Assembly (NCBI GenBank): GCA_023213395.1 | Contig: CM041465.1 | Location: 193,447,741-193,511,740 of the forward strand | Length of the DNA: 64,000 nucleotides | Source: Cycas panzhihuaensis | Lineage: Eukaryota > Cycadophyta | Direction: 5' to 3' | In this document: piece by piece, positions 1 to 10,500 of the stretch | How the letters are laid out: the number at the start of each line of letters is the position of its first letter | Position numbering within the stretch: the stretch's first letter is position 1 | The notes under the pieces: generated by a model | Seen by the model: the letters and a program-made list of their open reading frames with translations, nothing else | What the model was told of the DNA's origin: nothing | The model's database searches: none | Program-made: the position numbers and the translations under genes

Positions 1-137
1 CATTCTATGCCCCCCGTATCCCCCAGTCAAGGGGGGATCCTAGCCCCCTTGGAACCCCTTGAGAAAGATTAGGGGGGAAACTGCACTGAAAACATGCCAA
101 AATTTTAGCTCCATAATTGTTGTCACAATATCCAACA
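1..137 (-). mobile_element. Copia LTR, 5' end, cut by window edge
   Basis: The first 137 bases are the reverse complement of the start of the Copia LTR at 30663 (shared TGTTGG start, TTGTGACAAC, and the G-run/C-run block). The LTR begins at 137 and runs leftwards out of the window, so a minus-strand Copia or solo LTR lies to the left. It is inserted in the PMD exon of Tat copy A, whose homologous sequence resumes at about 138. Seen by comparison inside the window; family known from the full element at 30663-35727. Confidence 0.85.
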
Positions 138-1850
138 CCCATTAGGATTGTAGGTGGCATGTATTCCTCCTCCCCCAAGTTGGGGATGTTACTATTACAC
201 CAGGGGACATTTGAAGGATCTTGGGCATACTGGTGGGAGGAGCATCAGTATCACTAAGGGTATTACTTGGTAATGACACTACACACAGGAAGGTAGCCAC
301 ACTTTTCACTAGCCAGGATAGGTGGGAGAGGTGTGGGATACCAATGTAGACCATGGTTATGTCACAAATTCCTTAGGTGAGGAAGTTGATCATATTAGGC
401 ATTCTATTCTAGATATCCTAGAAATAGAACTATAGAGATATATGTGGCAGATGGATGGAGATAGTCAAGAGGTGTGAGGCTAGGGAGAGACTAGATTGGG
501 CCACTCTAATAGTGGTGAATATGGTCACCCAGCTAGATGCCATTAGGGTGACAGGGAGAGGAGGATTCTCCTATTGTATGTTACTATAGTGTTGGTTCTT
601 TGATTATTTTGGGGTAGTTGCACCACTAGGAGGACCACACCATATCTTTGCACAGGCTACCATGGTACACAGATGGAAGACTTAGTTCGGGGGGACCAAG
701 GATCAAGCACATGTCTGGTGCTCGGTGGAGGAAACATCACTAGACCTCCACCATGGCAGGTTATATGGAAAATACATATAGAGGGGTAAGGTGGGATAGT
801 GATGATGAGGCAGGAGGAGCAGGAGGTGCCCCTGGCGATGGATATGATGATGGTGGTGGTGACGGAGGCAATGGAACAGGCCCATTGAGAGTATCTAGTG
901 ATGATGTGGGTCCATCAGGGACCACAGGAGGTGAGGCAGGGCCCTTAGAAGCCGTAGGAGGAGAGGCAGGTCTCTCAAGAGCTGCAAGGAGAGGTAGGCC
1001 ACCCTGCACACCAGTTTAGAGACTGAGGATGGTAGGGAGAGCTCAGGCAGTAGCAGTGGTGATAGTAGTGGAGGGGGGAGGTACCCCAGCAGGCCAGAAG
1101 GTTGATGAGGTGGTCCTCGAGGAGGACGAGTCACCAATAGTTAAGGGAGGCGCTCAGGAGGTGAAACACTACCATTTCCTTCTCTCCTTTGACTATCAGG
1201 CATTTGAATAGTTTTCTTTAGATTTAGTTTTGAGGGTTTGATATGCATATGGATATGTGGACTAATATATGACATGTTTGACTTGTCAAGAGCAGCGGGA
1301 ATGGTAAGGTTGATAGAGGCAATAGTCTGGGAGGCATTCCCCTAGGTCTACGTAGAGAGGCAACCTCCCATCCAGGCTGGAGAGGAGCCACGATTAGCAG
1401 GGGCATATACAGTGGCATTCACCCCACTGATCAAGGCTAGGGACATATGGGTAGAAGAGTCCTAGGAGCACCAGGTGAGGATGAGATAGCTATAGTGGGA
1501 GTTAGATAGGAATCATGTAGAGAGGGATACCCTATGTGGTCAAGTCTAAGTGCTGAAGCCTTAAGGGACTAGAGTAAGTAGAGATGTAGAGAGATGCATC
1601 AGAGTTGTCATGCTGGAGGAGCGACTCTGAGGAGTGGAGGAGAGGCTCTGATGGGTAGAGGGAGAGAGGGATCATATCCAAGGGAGATACGATCAACTAG
1701 TGGACCAGTTGGCATCAAGGTCGTCGCAGAGTAGGACACATACACACATGATAATAGTGATCCCAAGGAGGCCTCGAGATGAGGGAAGTGAGGTTAGGAG
1801 CTCACAGTAATACCAAAGGAGCTTAGGAGGCATGTGGTCTCCTAAGGAGG
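138..1850 (+). pseudogene. Antisense plant-mobile-domain (PMD) gene of copy A
   Basis: The translation resembles the PMD core: a FxLP-QVGDVTITPxDI stretch near 150-230, then a W-rich middle (550-700), an acidic Gly/Asp-rich linker (780-900), and a helical Glu/Arg-rich tail (1290-1850). A GT-AG intron matching intron 2 of copy B fits 1161-1290. The N-terminus is removed by the Copia LTR at 1-137. Several frames are needed, and in-frame stops occur at 587-589 and 1463-1465, two positions where copy B also has TAG. PMD proteins of plants act in gene silencing and development; PMD-bearing antisense ORFs are known in some Tat elements. Function here is not established. Confidence 0.65.
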
Positions 1851-2647
1851 GATGACGATGACCAGGAGATGATACCCCTTAAGCATAGGAGTGCTGAGGA
1901 GTAGGGTATAACTAGTTTCGATCAGGAAAGCACTGGACCTCTAGGGAGTCAGCATATATTACCACATGATTTTACTCCTCCTTGCAAGGATCCAGCTTCC
2001 CACAGATGTTGTACTATACCATTTGTATGATATGATTTATATATAGAGAGAGAGAGAGGGAGGGGCCATTGGCACCCCATTTAATGCATGATGATAGTGT
2101 TATGATGGTGTATTTTTTTGCTTATATGCCTTGTACATATATGTGTATGAGTACATAGGTGCATGAGGAGCTATAGATCATGATGGTTTTGGGTTGATTG
2201 TTATATGATTTATTTTGTAGGATTCCATACAGGGCTATACTCTTAGTGGGCACACATAATCACCATAAGTGTAGGTGGTAGGCATATGTGGGGCTAGGAG
2301 ATGGGGTGCCATACAGGTCCATCATGGGAGCATATCAGGATATGCAAAGGAAGCACACGTGGGAACATGAGTTATGGTACTCAATCATGCCATTCTAGCT
2401 AGATAGTGCTTCCAAGCTCAGGAGCAACAAGTACTACACACTTAATTAGGAGGGAAAGTTCCCTAAAGAGGGGGAAATAAAAGGTGCCATAGGAGGGACT
2501 TGAAAAGAGTAGGAAGGCCACCCTAAGCCACCATTCCACCTATGATTAGGGGGAATGGGAACGATCTTAGGATGATAGTTTAGGCTCTTTTCAGAGCACA
2601 AAAAAAAGGGAAATAGGTGTACCTAATCTGTGCAGGGATAGAGATAG
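1851..2647. other. Tail-to-tail spacer between PMD gene and integrase, copy A
   Basis: No coding signal. The stretch is homologous to 18730-19420 in copy B and 36661-37464 in copy C. It separates the 3' ends of two convergent genes, the plus-strand PMD gene and the minus-strand pol. A short (AG)n run lies at 2045-2059. Confidence 0.6.
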
Positions 2648-2856
2648 TCACACGTAAAATTTCTTTAGGAACTTACTATTGATGGCTTTTTCAAATTCAA
2701 GACCCTCCAAGGTCGCGATCCTATAAGCACTGCTATCGAGGCTCTTGAGAACGATAAAGGGGCTAACCCACTTAGGTCTAAATTTAGACAAGTGATCATG
2801 GAGATATTCTAACTTGAGAACATGGTCCCTAGGATGCAAAGGGTAGGGGCAATGGT
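2648..2856 (-). pseudogene. Integrase C-terminal tail, copy A
   Basis: About 63 residues with the Ty3 integrase tail pattern: a HPRDHVLKLEYL stretch, F(R/K)PKWVSPFIV, a SAYRIATLEG strand pair, then LKKFYV and a stop at 2648-2650. The same tail closes integrase in copies B (19421) and C (about 37465). The upstream part of the gene continues at 9366 after the inserted element D. It would bind DNA during integration, but is severed from the catalytic core. Confidence 0.88.
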
Positions 2857-3193
2857 TGTAACATAACCCTACCTTTCCTTAGCAAGAGGGAACCACCAAC
2901 AAGTAAGGATTAAGGGGTTTAGTAAGTTATGTGTATGGACCGCCAAGCCATCCAATAAGATGTAAGGCCGCTAGGTCCACCAATAGAATCATTAAGGATG
3001 AAGACCCTTACTTGTGTATTTAAAGGGTTAAACCACTCGTAATGTTATTGAGTATGATATCTTGAAAGGATAAAGTACTTTAGTACTCATTTTGGTGATT
3101 TATTTTCTATGATATGCTTGTGCTCTCATGTTATTTGGCTTCATTTTTTGCTAATTATCACTCCTACAAGCCCAGTTACGAGAGGAGCAGTCA
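2857..3193 (+). repeat. 5' LTR of element D
   Basis: Begins TGTAACATAA and ends near GCAGTCA; aligned over its length with 9025-9365. Most differences from the 3' copy are transitions; the last 25 bases align poorly, so the 3' boundary is good to a few bases. Confidence 0.9.
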
Positions 3194-3197
3194 GTGG

Positions 3198-3209
3198 TGG
3201 TATCGGGCT
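3198..3209 (+). promoter_or_regulatory. Primer binding site of element D
   Basis: TGGTATCGGGCT starts four bases after the LTR. The first seven bases match the complement of the initiator-Met tRNA 3' end, the usual primer of plant chromoviruses and Copia elements; the rest has drifted. Confidence 0.7.
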
Positions 3210-3469
3210 GCGTTCGTAATTGTGGGAAGATGCCCAAAATAGTAATTTTTTTTTTCCTGTATGATTAAGTACTCTCTCTACCTAGGCAAAGATTGAGGAA
3301 AGACCTTCACTCAGTACTCTCTCTAAGAAGATTAATGAATAGTAGTAGGACAGATTAGAGGTTGTGAAGCGAAGGGGAATTTCATCCTTCAGGTACCGCA
3401 AGCAATTTATTTCTTCTATATACAATTCAATTTTTAAGCTTTCTTTTTCTACATTGGGTTATATTCCAA

Positions 3470-3555
3470 GGGTAGATAACACCATTGGGTGGCTACCCTT
3501 TGTGTCCTCTCCCACCTCTCTTTTCTGGGTAGATAACACTGCTGGGCGGCTACCC
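3470..3555 (+). repeat. Duplicated 29-bp hairpin motif in leader of D
   Basis: Two copies (3470-3498 and 3527-3555) of a 29-bp unit starting GGGTAGATAACA and ending GGCTACCC. GGGTAG at one end can pair with CTACCC at the other, so each unit could form a hairpin. The surrounding 1.3 kb leader (3210-4507) has no other coding signal. Confidence 0.6.
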
Positions 3556-4050
3556 AAGTAGTTAGGTAGAGACCTTGTACTGGGGATCTTTAAAGATCAT
3601 ATGGATCTATCATTCTGGCTAAGCACATCGTGGCTTTTCTGCCCCTTGTGTGAAGGACTGGAGATAACATTCCTGAACCAAGCCCTAGATAGAACCTAGC
3701 TACGAAAGTGTGCATCCACGTACCTCTAGTTATATAGGAGGACCGCTTTATGATTATAAAACCCTCCTTAGCATAGGTAAACTATTGGCCGCTGAAGTCT
3801 TATAGTGCAGTGGTTAGCAGTTAGCGCCACGAAGTTACCTGCCCTGAACTTCTACATCAGAAGTTTATTGGAAGGCCTATAAGACCAAGTACACCTCATT
3901 ATGTAGTGGGTAGGACACATCTGATCATTCGCTGCTTCCCCTGCCCTAATCTTAATCACAAGCCACTGATTGCCTGAATTCAAAACTTATCAGAACAGTC
4001 AAGCCTTTGAGACAAAAAAAAGAGAGAGCAAAGAAGGAAAAATATATATT

Positions 4051-4158
4051 AAAAAAAAAAAAAAAATTACCCTTATAACTCATATACCTCCACTTAGCTC
4101 TTGCTCACAGTGCAAAAAAATAAAATAAAATAAAATACCCTTATAACTCATATACCTC
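4051..4158 (+). repeat. A-run and 22-bp direct repeat in leader of D
   Basis: A run of 16 A at 4051-4066 is followed by two copies of a unit beginning ACCCTTATAACTC (4069-4090 and 4137-4158), with a TAAAA microsatellite just before the second copy. Probably slippage products. Confidence 0.6.
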
Positions 4159-4507
4159 AATTCGATTAGCATCTTGCAAGGGTCAGTTTGCACTAGGTTA
4201 GTCTATAACCCCAATTTTCACTCTTTTTCTACAGGCCAATGGTGGGCCCCACCACTCCAAATGCACCTTAAAACTCATACATCCCATTTCGATAAGGTTT
4301 TTGTACTCTTGCTAGTGGACTAAATATCTTACTTATGTAATTTTGGGGTCAACAGGCTATAGACACCCCACATTCCCTTATTTTCCCCTTCTTTCCCATA
4401 TAGCAACTCCCTATTCTTATATCCTATTCTTTCTTGAATATATCCCACTTCATTCTTTCCCTTCTTTCTATTTACTCCCGCTTCTTTAATCCCTTTCTTC
4501 AACTCCA

Positions 4508-5290
4508 ATGGCAAAAAATCAAACAGAAAAAATTTCTAAGTTGACCAATGACTTGTCTAACTTCAAAATAGATGTCAATGATAAACTCAGTAGCATGCCT
4601 ACCAAATCTAACCTGGATGACACCAAGAAAGAGATTTTCAAACTACTTCAGTAGTGGGTGTCACCCTAACCCCAAAGCATAAGATCTTCTACCTCAACAG
4701 GCAACCAACCTCCCCCTTCTCCATGAAGTAATGCATATACAAGAGGTTCTCCATCAAGACAGTTATTTTTCCACCATAAGATCAACATTCCTACCTTTGA
4801 TCTAGACGTGAATAAAGAGTGCACTCTAAGTTGGATTAATAAGTTAGAATCCTACTTCACTCTCCACCTGATATCAGAAGAGGACCAACTCTTATCCGCT
4901 TCCATTCACTTAAATGGTCGAGCTCACCATTGGTTTAACTGGTGGAAGCGGGAATATCCCTCTCACCAAACTTGGTCCCACTTCACTAGTTGTTTCTTTG
5001 AGTAATATGAAGATACATGGAGTTAATCTTTTTTCACACAACTCACCTAGCTTAAGAAGACATCAACTATAGAAGCTTACATGGATGAATTTCAAGCTTT
5101 ATATAACTGCATGCCACAAAGACAAAACTTGGATAAACAAATAATGATTGATATTTATGTGGTGGGACTCCAAGATCGTATTCAGATGAGATTAAAGACA
5201 ATGGCAATTTACTCCCTTAAGGAAGCTTTAAAGTGGGCCCTTACAGTAGAAGCTGAGTTTGTAGCAGACAGACCCTTAGCTATTCGATGA
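4508..5290 (+). pseudogene. Gag of element D
   Basis: ATG at 4508 opens the frame used by the whole polyprotein. A helical N-terminus is followed by a capsid-like gag domain: LSWINKLESYF near 4825, then HWFNWWKREYP at 4928-4960, then EAYMDEFQAL near 5070 and a VVGLQDRIQ helix near 5160. This is the Retrotrans_gag pattern. Stops interrupt it near 4650-4730, at about 5003, 5023 and 5050, and at 5288; where expected residues can be judged they are Gln or Arg. Gag would form the virus-like particle; this copy cannot make it in full. Confidence 0.85.
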
Positions 5291-6010
5291 GAAAACTCTT
5301 AGTTCTCATGCACTCGACAGGTAGTTTTCCAGTGACCTCGACCTTGATTTGATGATGCCTCATGTCCTCAACTACGATAGGATGATTCTTGACCATCTAT
5401 TGATCGCTAGAATGAGGATACATCTACCAAAAGAGTCCAGATTTCTCAAGCTGAAGCACAACATCAACTCGAGGCTGGCCTTTATATGCAATATGTAGAA
5501 AAGTGGACTTCTGGGCATGGTCATTTTTGCAAAGCACAGCATATGGTTTTCTCAATTGACCCATCCCTCTCCCCTGATGATCCCTCTGATTCTGATTCCA
5601 ACCAAGAGGCTGATGATGAAACCCATGATGATCCTACACCAGACCCCCAACCCGAAGAATCTATATCCACTGTCAACACCTCCTCCTACCCCAAACCCCT
5701 AAGAGTTAGAGGCATTCTCCACAAGACTCCAATATCTATCTTAATCAATGGTGGTACATCACTTAACTTTATTGATATTTCAATTGCCAGACAATGTAAC
5801 CTATATATTATCCCAAAAAATAGCTTCACATATTCTCTACTAGGGTACTAGAAACTCCATTGTGTAGGTGTTATTAAAAACCTCCAAGTCTAAATTAGCT
5901 CATACCTTTTAGTGTCAGACTTCTATGCCTTGTCAATAGGAGGATTTGATGCCATCTTAGGGATTCAATGGTTGCAAACACTAGGGACCTATAGCACGAA
6001 CAACTTGCCT
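5291..6010 (+). pseudogene. Zinc-knuckle remnant and aspartic protease of element D
   Basis: Residues near 5486 read EKWTSGHGHFC, a CCHC knuckle that keeps the GH...C half but lost its first cysteines. An acidic linker follows, then a retropepsin fold: ISILINGGTSLNFID at about 5725-5770, where the catalytic Asp-Ser-Gly/Asp-Thr-Gly is replaced by Asn-Gly-Gly, and GFDAILGIQWL near 5945, the conserved second half. Same frame as gag. Seven stops cluster at 5288-5430, where Arg/Gln codons are expected. Inactive. Confidence 0.8.
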
Positions 6011-6199
6011 ACAAATCCATTCATTACCTTCAAGGACCACATGGGATGAAACCATAAAATTTATGGAATGCAATACCCCCCTAACCAAGTGGTCTCTCCC
6101 AGACGTATAAAATGACATCTTCAATCTCACCTAGGGTATATAGTCTGCCTCAATAATATTCAAATCAAACCACAAATTCATCCCTACATCTAGGATGTC

Positions 6200-7510
6200 A
6201 TTACCTAATATGAACAAGTATTCACCCATTTTCCTGCCACCACCCCTCCCGACCGAGGTTTCTATCATGCAATTGACCTCCAATCTAACCATGACCCCAT
6301 CAGCCTTCGACCTTAATGTAACTCATACTTCCAAAAGAATGAAATTAAGAAACTCATAAATAAGATCCTCGACATGGGCATAATTCAACCTAGTAAAAGC
6401 CCTTATGCAGTCCCAATTGTCTTAGTTCGAAAGAAGGACAGCTTCTTTTGCCTCTGTGTTGACTATAAGGAATTAAATAAGATTACCATTAAAAATAAGT
6501 TTCCCACCCCTCGCATAGATAACATGCTAGATGAAATCCATGGTGCAACCATCATTTCTAAGTTACACCTTTAATCTGGTTACTACCAAATCCTAATTAC
6601 CCCACAAGATTGTCATAAGACAACATTTCACACACATCATGGCCATTTTGAGTTTCGAGTAATGCCCTTTAGCCTTTGCAATGCCCTAATAACCTTCCAA
6701 GCTCTCATGAATAAAATCTTTGGGCCCTACCTTCGAAAGTTTGTCATAGTTTTCTTCGATGACATTCTTATTTATAGTGCCTGCCTAGATCTCCATATCC
6801 AACACTTAGAATTTGTTCTCTAAATATTGCAGAACCACCAACTCTATGCAAAACTATCTAAGTGTGAGTTTGGACAATCAGAACTCAAATATTTGGGTCA
6901 TATCATATCATCAGAAGGGGTATGCATAGACCCCGACAAAATATCGGTCATCACAACGTGGCCAACACCTACCACTCTTACCCAACTATGAGCATTTCTT
7001 GGGCTCACAGGGTTTTATCGATGCTTTATACATAACTATGCTGCTCTTGCCATCCCATTAACTAACCTCCTTCGTAAAGAGGCTTTTTAATGGTCTCTCG
7101 AGGTAGAGGCTGCCTTTTCCCACCTCAAGGTTATAATGACCTCCACTCTGATCCTTATCTCTTATGATTTTAACCAATCCTTCCAACTTGAATGTGATGC
7201 TTTAGGGTTTGGTTTAGGCACAGTCCTAATACAAGATTCTCATCCCATTGCATTTGAAAGTCAAAAATTAAAAGATCACGAGCTTCATGTCTCTACATAT
7301 CATAAAGAAATGAAGGCTATTCTCCATGCTATTGATAAATAATGGCAATATCTCTTAGGCTCTAAGTTCGCTATTCTTATAGATCATCATAGCCTCCATA
7401 ATTTATCGACTCAGCCAGTCTTGTCTAAAGAACAAGCTAAGTGGGTTCATCAATTACAAGTCTTTGACTTCTCAATAGCATATAAAAAAGGCAAAGACAA
7501 TACAGTGGCA
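6200..7510 (+). pseudogene. Reverse transcriptase and RNase H of element D
   Basis: The RT runs from about 6330: IIQPSKSPYAVPIVLV, FCLCVDYKELNKITIKN, SGYYQI, FEFRVMPFSLCNA, then the catalytic FFDDILIYS near 6751-6777. The connection reads FLGLTGFYR. RNase H starts near 7170 with LECDALGFGLG (catalytic Asp kept), continues with HELHVSTYHKEMKAI and ends near KGKDNTVADAIS. All in one frame. In-frame stops sit where chromoviruses have Gln or Arg, for example before SGYYQI, before AFLGL and before WQYLLG. It would copy element RNA into cDNA; not translatable as it stands. Confidence 0.9.
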
Positions 7511-8536
7511 GATGCTATTTCATGTCTCCATCCTAATGACAATATTCCTAACCCAAGCCTCCATGCCATCAGCAACCCCCAACCCCTTTGGCTTGACGAA
7601 CTATGTGTTGAAAACCAAGACCAGCCAGACTATACTAATTGGAGGGAAAAAGTTCTCACCCATAAAGGTTGGTTAACCTTCAACAATCACCTCCTCTGCT
7701 ATAATTATATCTTTGTCCATCCCTCCTCCTCATTCATCTCTAAAATCCTAACAGAATACCACTCATCCCCCCTTGGTGGCCACTCCAGCTTCAATAAGAC
7801 TTATTGATGGATTTACGCAGATTTCTTTTGGCCCCATATGAAGAGCACTATATTCACCTTCGTATTAGAATGTGACACCTATCAATGAAATAAAGTAGAG
7901 ACCAAACCTCTCCCTGGCCTTCTCCAACCATTAAATATTCCACAGGGCAAGTGGCAGGATATTACCATGGACTTCATTATGGGCCTACCTCCATATGCTG
8001 GGTTTGACTCCATTTGGGTAATCATTGATCGAATAACCAAGTACTCACACTTTCTCCCAGTGCACACCTCATATTCATCCTCCTGTCTCATTGACTTATA
8101 TGTCCAATTTATATTTTACCTCCATGGCTTCCCATCATCTATTGTTTGTGACCGAGACCCTAAGTTTACTAACTCCTTTTGGCAAGAACTCTTTAAGGCA
8201 GTTGGAACCTCATTTAACATGAGCTCTGCCTATTGGCCATAAACATATGGCCAATCTGAGGTTCTAAACAAAACTTTAGAAACTTATCTACGTTACTTCA
8301 CTTCAGAACACTAAGCTAAGTGGACCTCATGGCTTGCCTTGGTCAAGTATTGGTATAACTCCTCCCATCATTCTGCCATTGGTATGCCCCCCTTTTTGGC
8401 TCTTTATGGCTACCACCCACCTTCCCACCATACCCTAGCCACAAACTTTAGAACAGCTTCTGTGCAATAAAAGCTTTAAGAAATGGATCAAATCTTGCAT
8501 GCCCTTCGACAAAATCCAGACACTGCATGAAATCAA
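7511..8536 (+). pseudogene. Integrase core of element D
   Basis: The zinc-binding part (YHSSPLGGHSS near 7760, CDTYQ-NK near 7873) precedes the catalytic core: MDFIMGLP (Asp, 7967 on), a second Asp in IVCDRDPKF near 8140, and the Glu in TYGQSEVLNKTLE near 8248, so the DDE triad is visible. Stops replace Arg in the C-x2-C-R-N-K type motif and in RRIYADFFWP, and Gln in PQTYGQSE. The core would insert cDNA into chromosomes. Same frame as RT. Confidence 0.88.
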
Positions 8537-9000
8537 ATGAGGAAACTAGCAGACTGCCACCAATCTAATCGATCCTTTGATATTGGAGATCTAGTATACC
8601 TTCGCCTCCAACCTTATAAGCAACAATCACTCAAGTCCCATCAAGGGCATAAAGTAAGCCCCTGCTACTATGGCCCTTATAAGATCTTACACAAAATTGG
8701 TGAAGTTACTTATGCCCTTGAACTCCCTCCAAACACTAATATCCATAATGTCTTCCATGTGTCTTACCTAAAAACATACCTTGGAGCTAAAGTCACACCC
8801 CACACAACCCTACCCATTCTCTCTAAAGAACAAACTCTTATAATTCCTCCTAATAAAATCCTTGCAAGTCGCCAGTACCACCTTCAAAATCATAGTATTT
8901 TTGAATACTTGGTATAGTGGGTTAGCTGCAATGCTGATGAAGCCACTTGAGAGTCAGATGAGTTCATCCAGAAACATCCTCATCTCCAACACTGTGAGGA
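8537..9000 (+). pseudogene. Integrase tail with chromodomain, element D
   Basis: A GDLVYLRLQPYKQ stretch, GPYKILHKIGEVTYALELP and HNVFHVSYLK form the integrase C-terminal domain. Directly after it, EYLV-stop-W...NADEAT-stop-ES near 8905-8950 is the signature of a chromodomain (consensus EYLVQW, DEATWES), with Gln and Trp codons turned into TAG and TGA. Chromodomains of plant chromoviruses guide insertion to modified chromatin. This assigns D to the chromoviruses; the clade within them is not resolved. Confidence 0.82.
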
Positions 9001-9010
9001 CTCAACGTCT

Positions 9011-9024
9011 CAGAGGGGGGGACC
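9011..9024 (+). promoter_or_regulatory. Polypurine tract of element D
   Basis: CAGAGGGGGGGACC directly precedes the 3' LTR start at 9025; this is the expected primer for plus-strand DNA synthesis. Confidence 0.85.
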
Positions 9025-9365
9025 TGTAACATAAGCCCACCTTTTCTTAGCAAGAGGGAACCACCAACAACTAAGGATTAAGGGGTTTAGTAAGTTATGC
9101 GTATGGACCGCTAAGTCATCCAATAAGATGTAAGGCTGTTAGGGCCACCAATAGAATCATTAAGGATGAAGACCCTTACTTGTGTATTTAAAGGGTTAAA
9201 CCACTCGTAATATTATTGAGTATGATATCTTGAAAGGAGAAAGTACTTTGGTACTTATTTTGATGATTCATTTTCTATGATCTGCTTGCACTCTTGTGAT
9301 ATTTGGCTTCATTTTTTGCTAATTATCATTCCTATGAGCCTAGATTTCTGAGAGGGAATGGTCCA
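9025..9365 (+). repeat. 3' LTR of element D
   Basis: Starts TGTAACATAAGC and ends near GGTCCA; paired with 2857-3193. Copy A integrase sequence resumes at 9366. Confidence 0.9.
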
Positions 9366-10500
9366 ATGGCACTTGTCATACGTCCTTTGTGCCTTAGCCT
9401 TAGAAATGAGATTCGCTTGGTAAGCAATCAAGCATCTCTCATCTAAGGCCTCGAGGTTTAGGAGACGAGCCTGATGGAGAGGCTCCTCATCAACAAGACA
9501 CTAAAGGGAAACCCTTAAGGAAGGGATCTCAACTTCCAATTGGAGAATCACCTTTGTTCCATACACTAGGGAGAATGGGGTCTTTTCGATAGCTATCCAG
9601 ATAGATGTGCGATATGCCCATAAAGCGAAAGGGAGTTGAAGATACCAATCTTTTTAAGATTGGGTAACAATTTTCTTCAAGATATTTATGAGGGTTCTAT
9701 TAAATGATTCAACTTGGCCATTGGCCTGGGGGTAATAGGGAGAGGAGGTTTTATAAGATATCTTAAATTTCTCACAAAGTTCGTGCATCTTCTTATTACA
9801 GAAAGGAGTTCCATTATCTATAATCAGGGCATTGGGGACTCATAATCGACAAATGACACGCTGGTAGATGAAGGTGGATATTGTCTTACTAAGGGTAGAG
9901 GACAAAGGGACCTCTTCAGCCCATTTAGTAAAGCATTCCATCGTGGTCAAGATAAACTTATGCTATGACGAAGAAGGTGGGGATATGGCCTCGATGAGGT
10001 CTAAACCCCATTGGGAGAAGGGCGATGGAGATATGATAGGATACAGTGCCTCGAAAGGCAAATGGGTGATGTTGGCATACTCTTGGCACTGATGACATCG
10101 CAAGACATAAGCGTGGGCATCCTTGAAAAGGGATAGCCACTAATAGCCCATGCAAAGGATCCTTTCGGCCATAGATTAACCTCCAAAATGACCCCCACAA
10201 ATGTCATTATGGTATTCATGAAGTATTTGGTCTGCTTTATCAGGGGTAATATAATGGAGAAGGATCCCATCAAAGGATCTCTGGTATAATATCTCACCCA
10301 TGAGGAAATACTGTGTGGTAGTAGCTTGAATATGCAACCTAACTTTATCGCTCGCTTCAGGATGATACTGCTACTCAGTAAGGTATCACATAATGTCCCC
10401 ATACCACTCACTATTGGCAAGTGGATGAGGGGAAGAATCTTGAATAGCCAAAATAGGCTTGTTAGGCAAAGAATCATCAATAAGAATGTCCAAAGGGTTT
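9366..10500 (-). pseudogene. Integrase of copy A, N-terminal and core part
   Basis: On the minus strand the zinc-binding region (10480 to about 10100) leads to the core: TKWAEEVP with its Trp intact near 9930, a catalytic Asp in a LIIDNGTPF stretch near 9825, and the Glu in ANGQVESFN near 9720. The same residues are in copies B and C. The gene is cut at 9366 by element D and finishes at 2648-2856. Several stops and frame changes are present, so it is dead. Confidence 0.85.

Larger units (their letters stand above)
2857..9365 (+). mobile_element. Chromodomain Ty3 retrotransposon D, nested in copy A
   Basis: LTRs of 337 and 341 bp (2857-3193 and 9025-9365) flank a primer site, leader, gag-pol and purine tract. 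The order gag, zinc knuckle, protease, RT, RNase H, integrase, chromodomain is that of plant chromoviruses. By hand the LTRs differ at roughly 9 percent of sites. Flanking atggt/atggc is a near-perfect 5-bp target duplication, and removing the element rejoins the integrase gene of copy A. The whole gag-pol stays in one frame from 4508 to about 9000, broken by about 34 stops and no net frameshift. Confidence 0.93.

Noticed and set aside
753-1019. A separate Gly/Asp-rich gene on either strand.
   Set aside because: It is the acidic linker of the PMD exon, matched at 17690-17770 in copy B; the minus-strand frame is its shadow.
4508-9000. A non-standard genetic code in which TAA and TAG mean Gln, since many stops fall at Gln positions.
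   Set aside because: TGA stands for Arg and Trp in the same frame, and copy B and the Copia have TAG or TGA where sister copies or families have Trp. Transitions explain all of these; one reassigned code does not.
9958-10480. Long minus-strand open frames beside integrase in copy A (similar ones at 20184-20616 and 38220-38495).
   Set aside because: They are frames shifted against integrase, whose DDE motifs lie in another frame.
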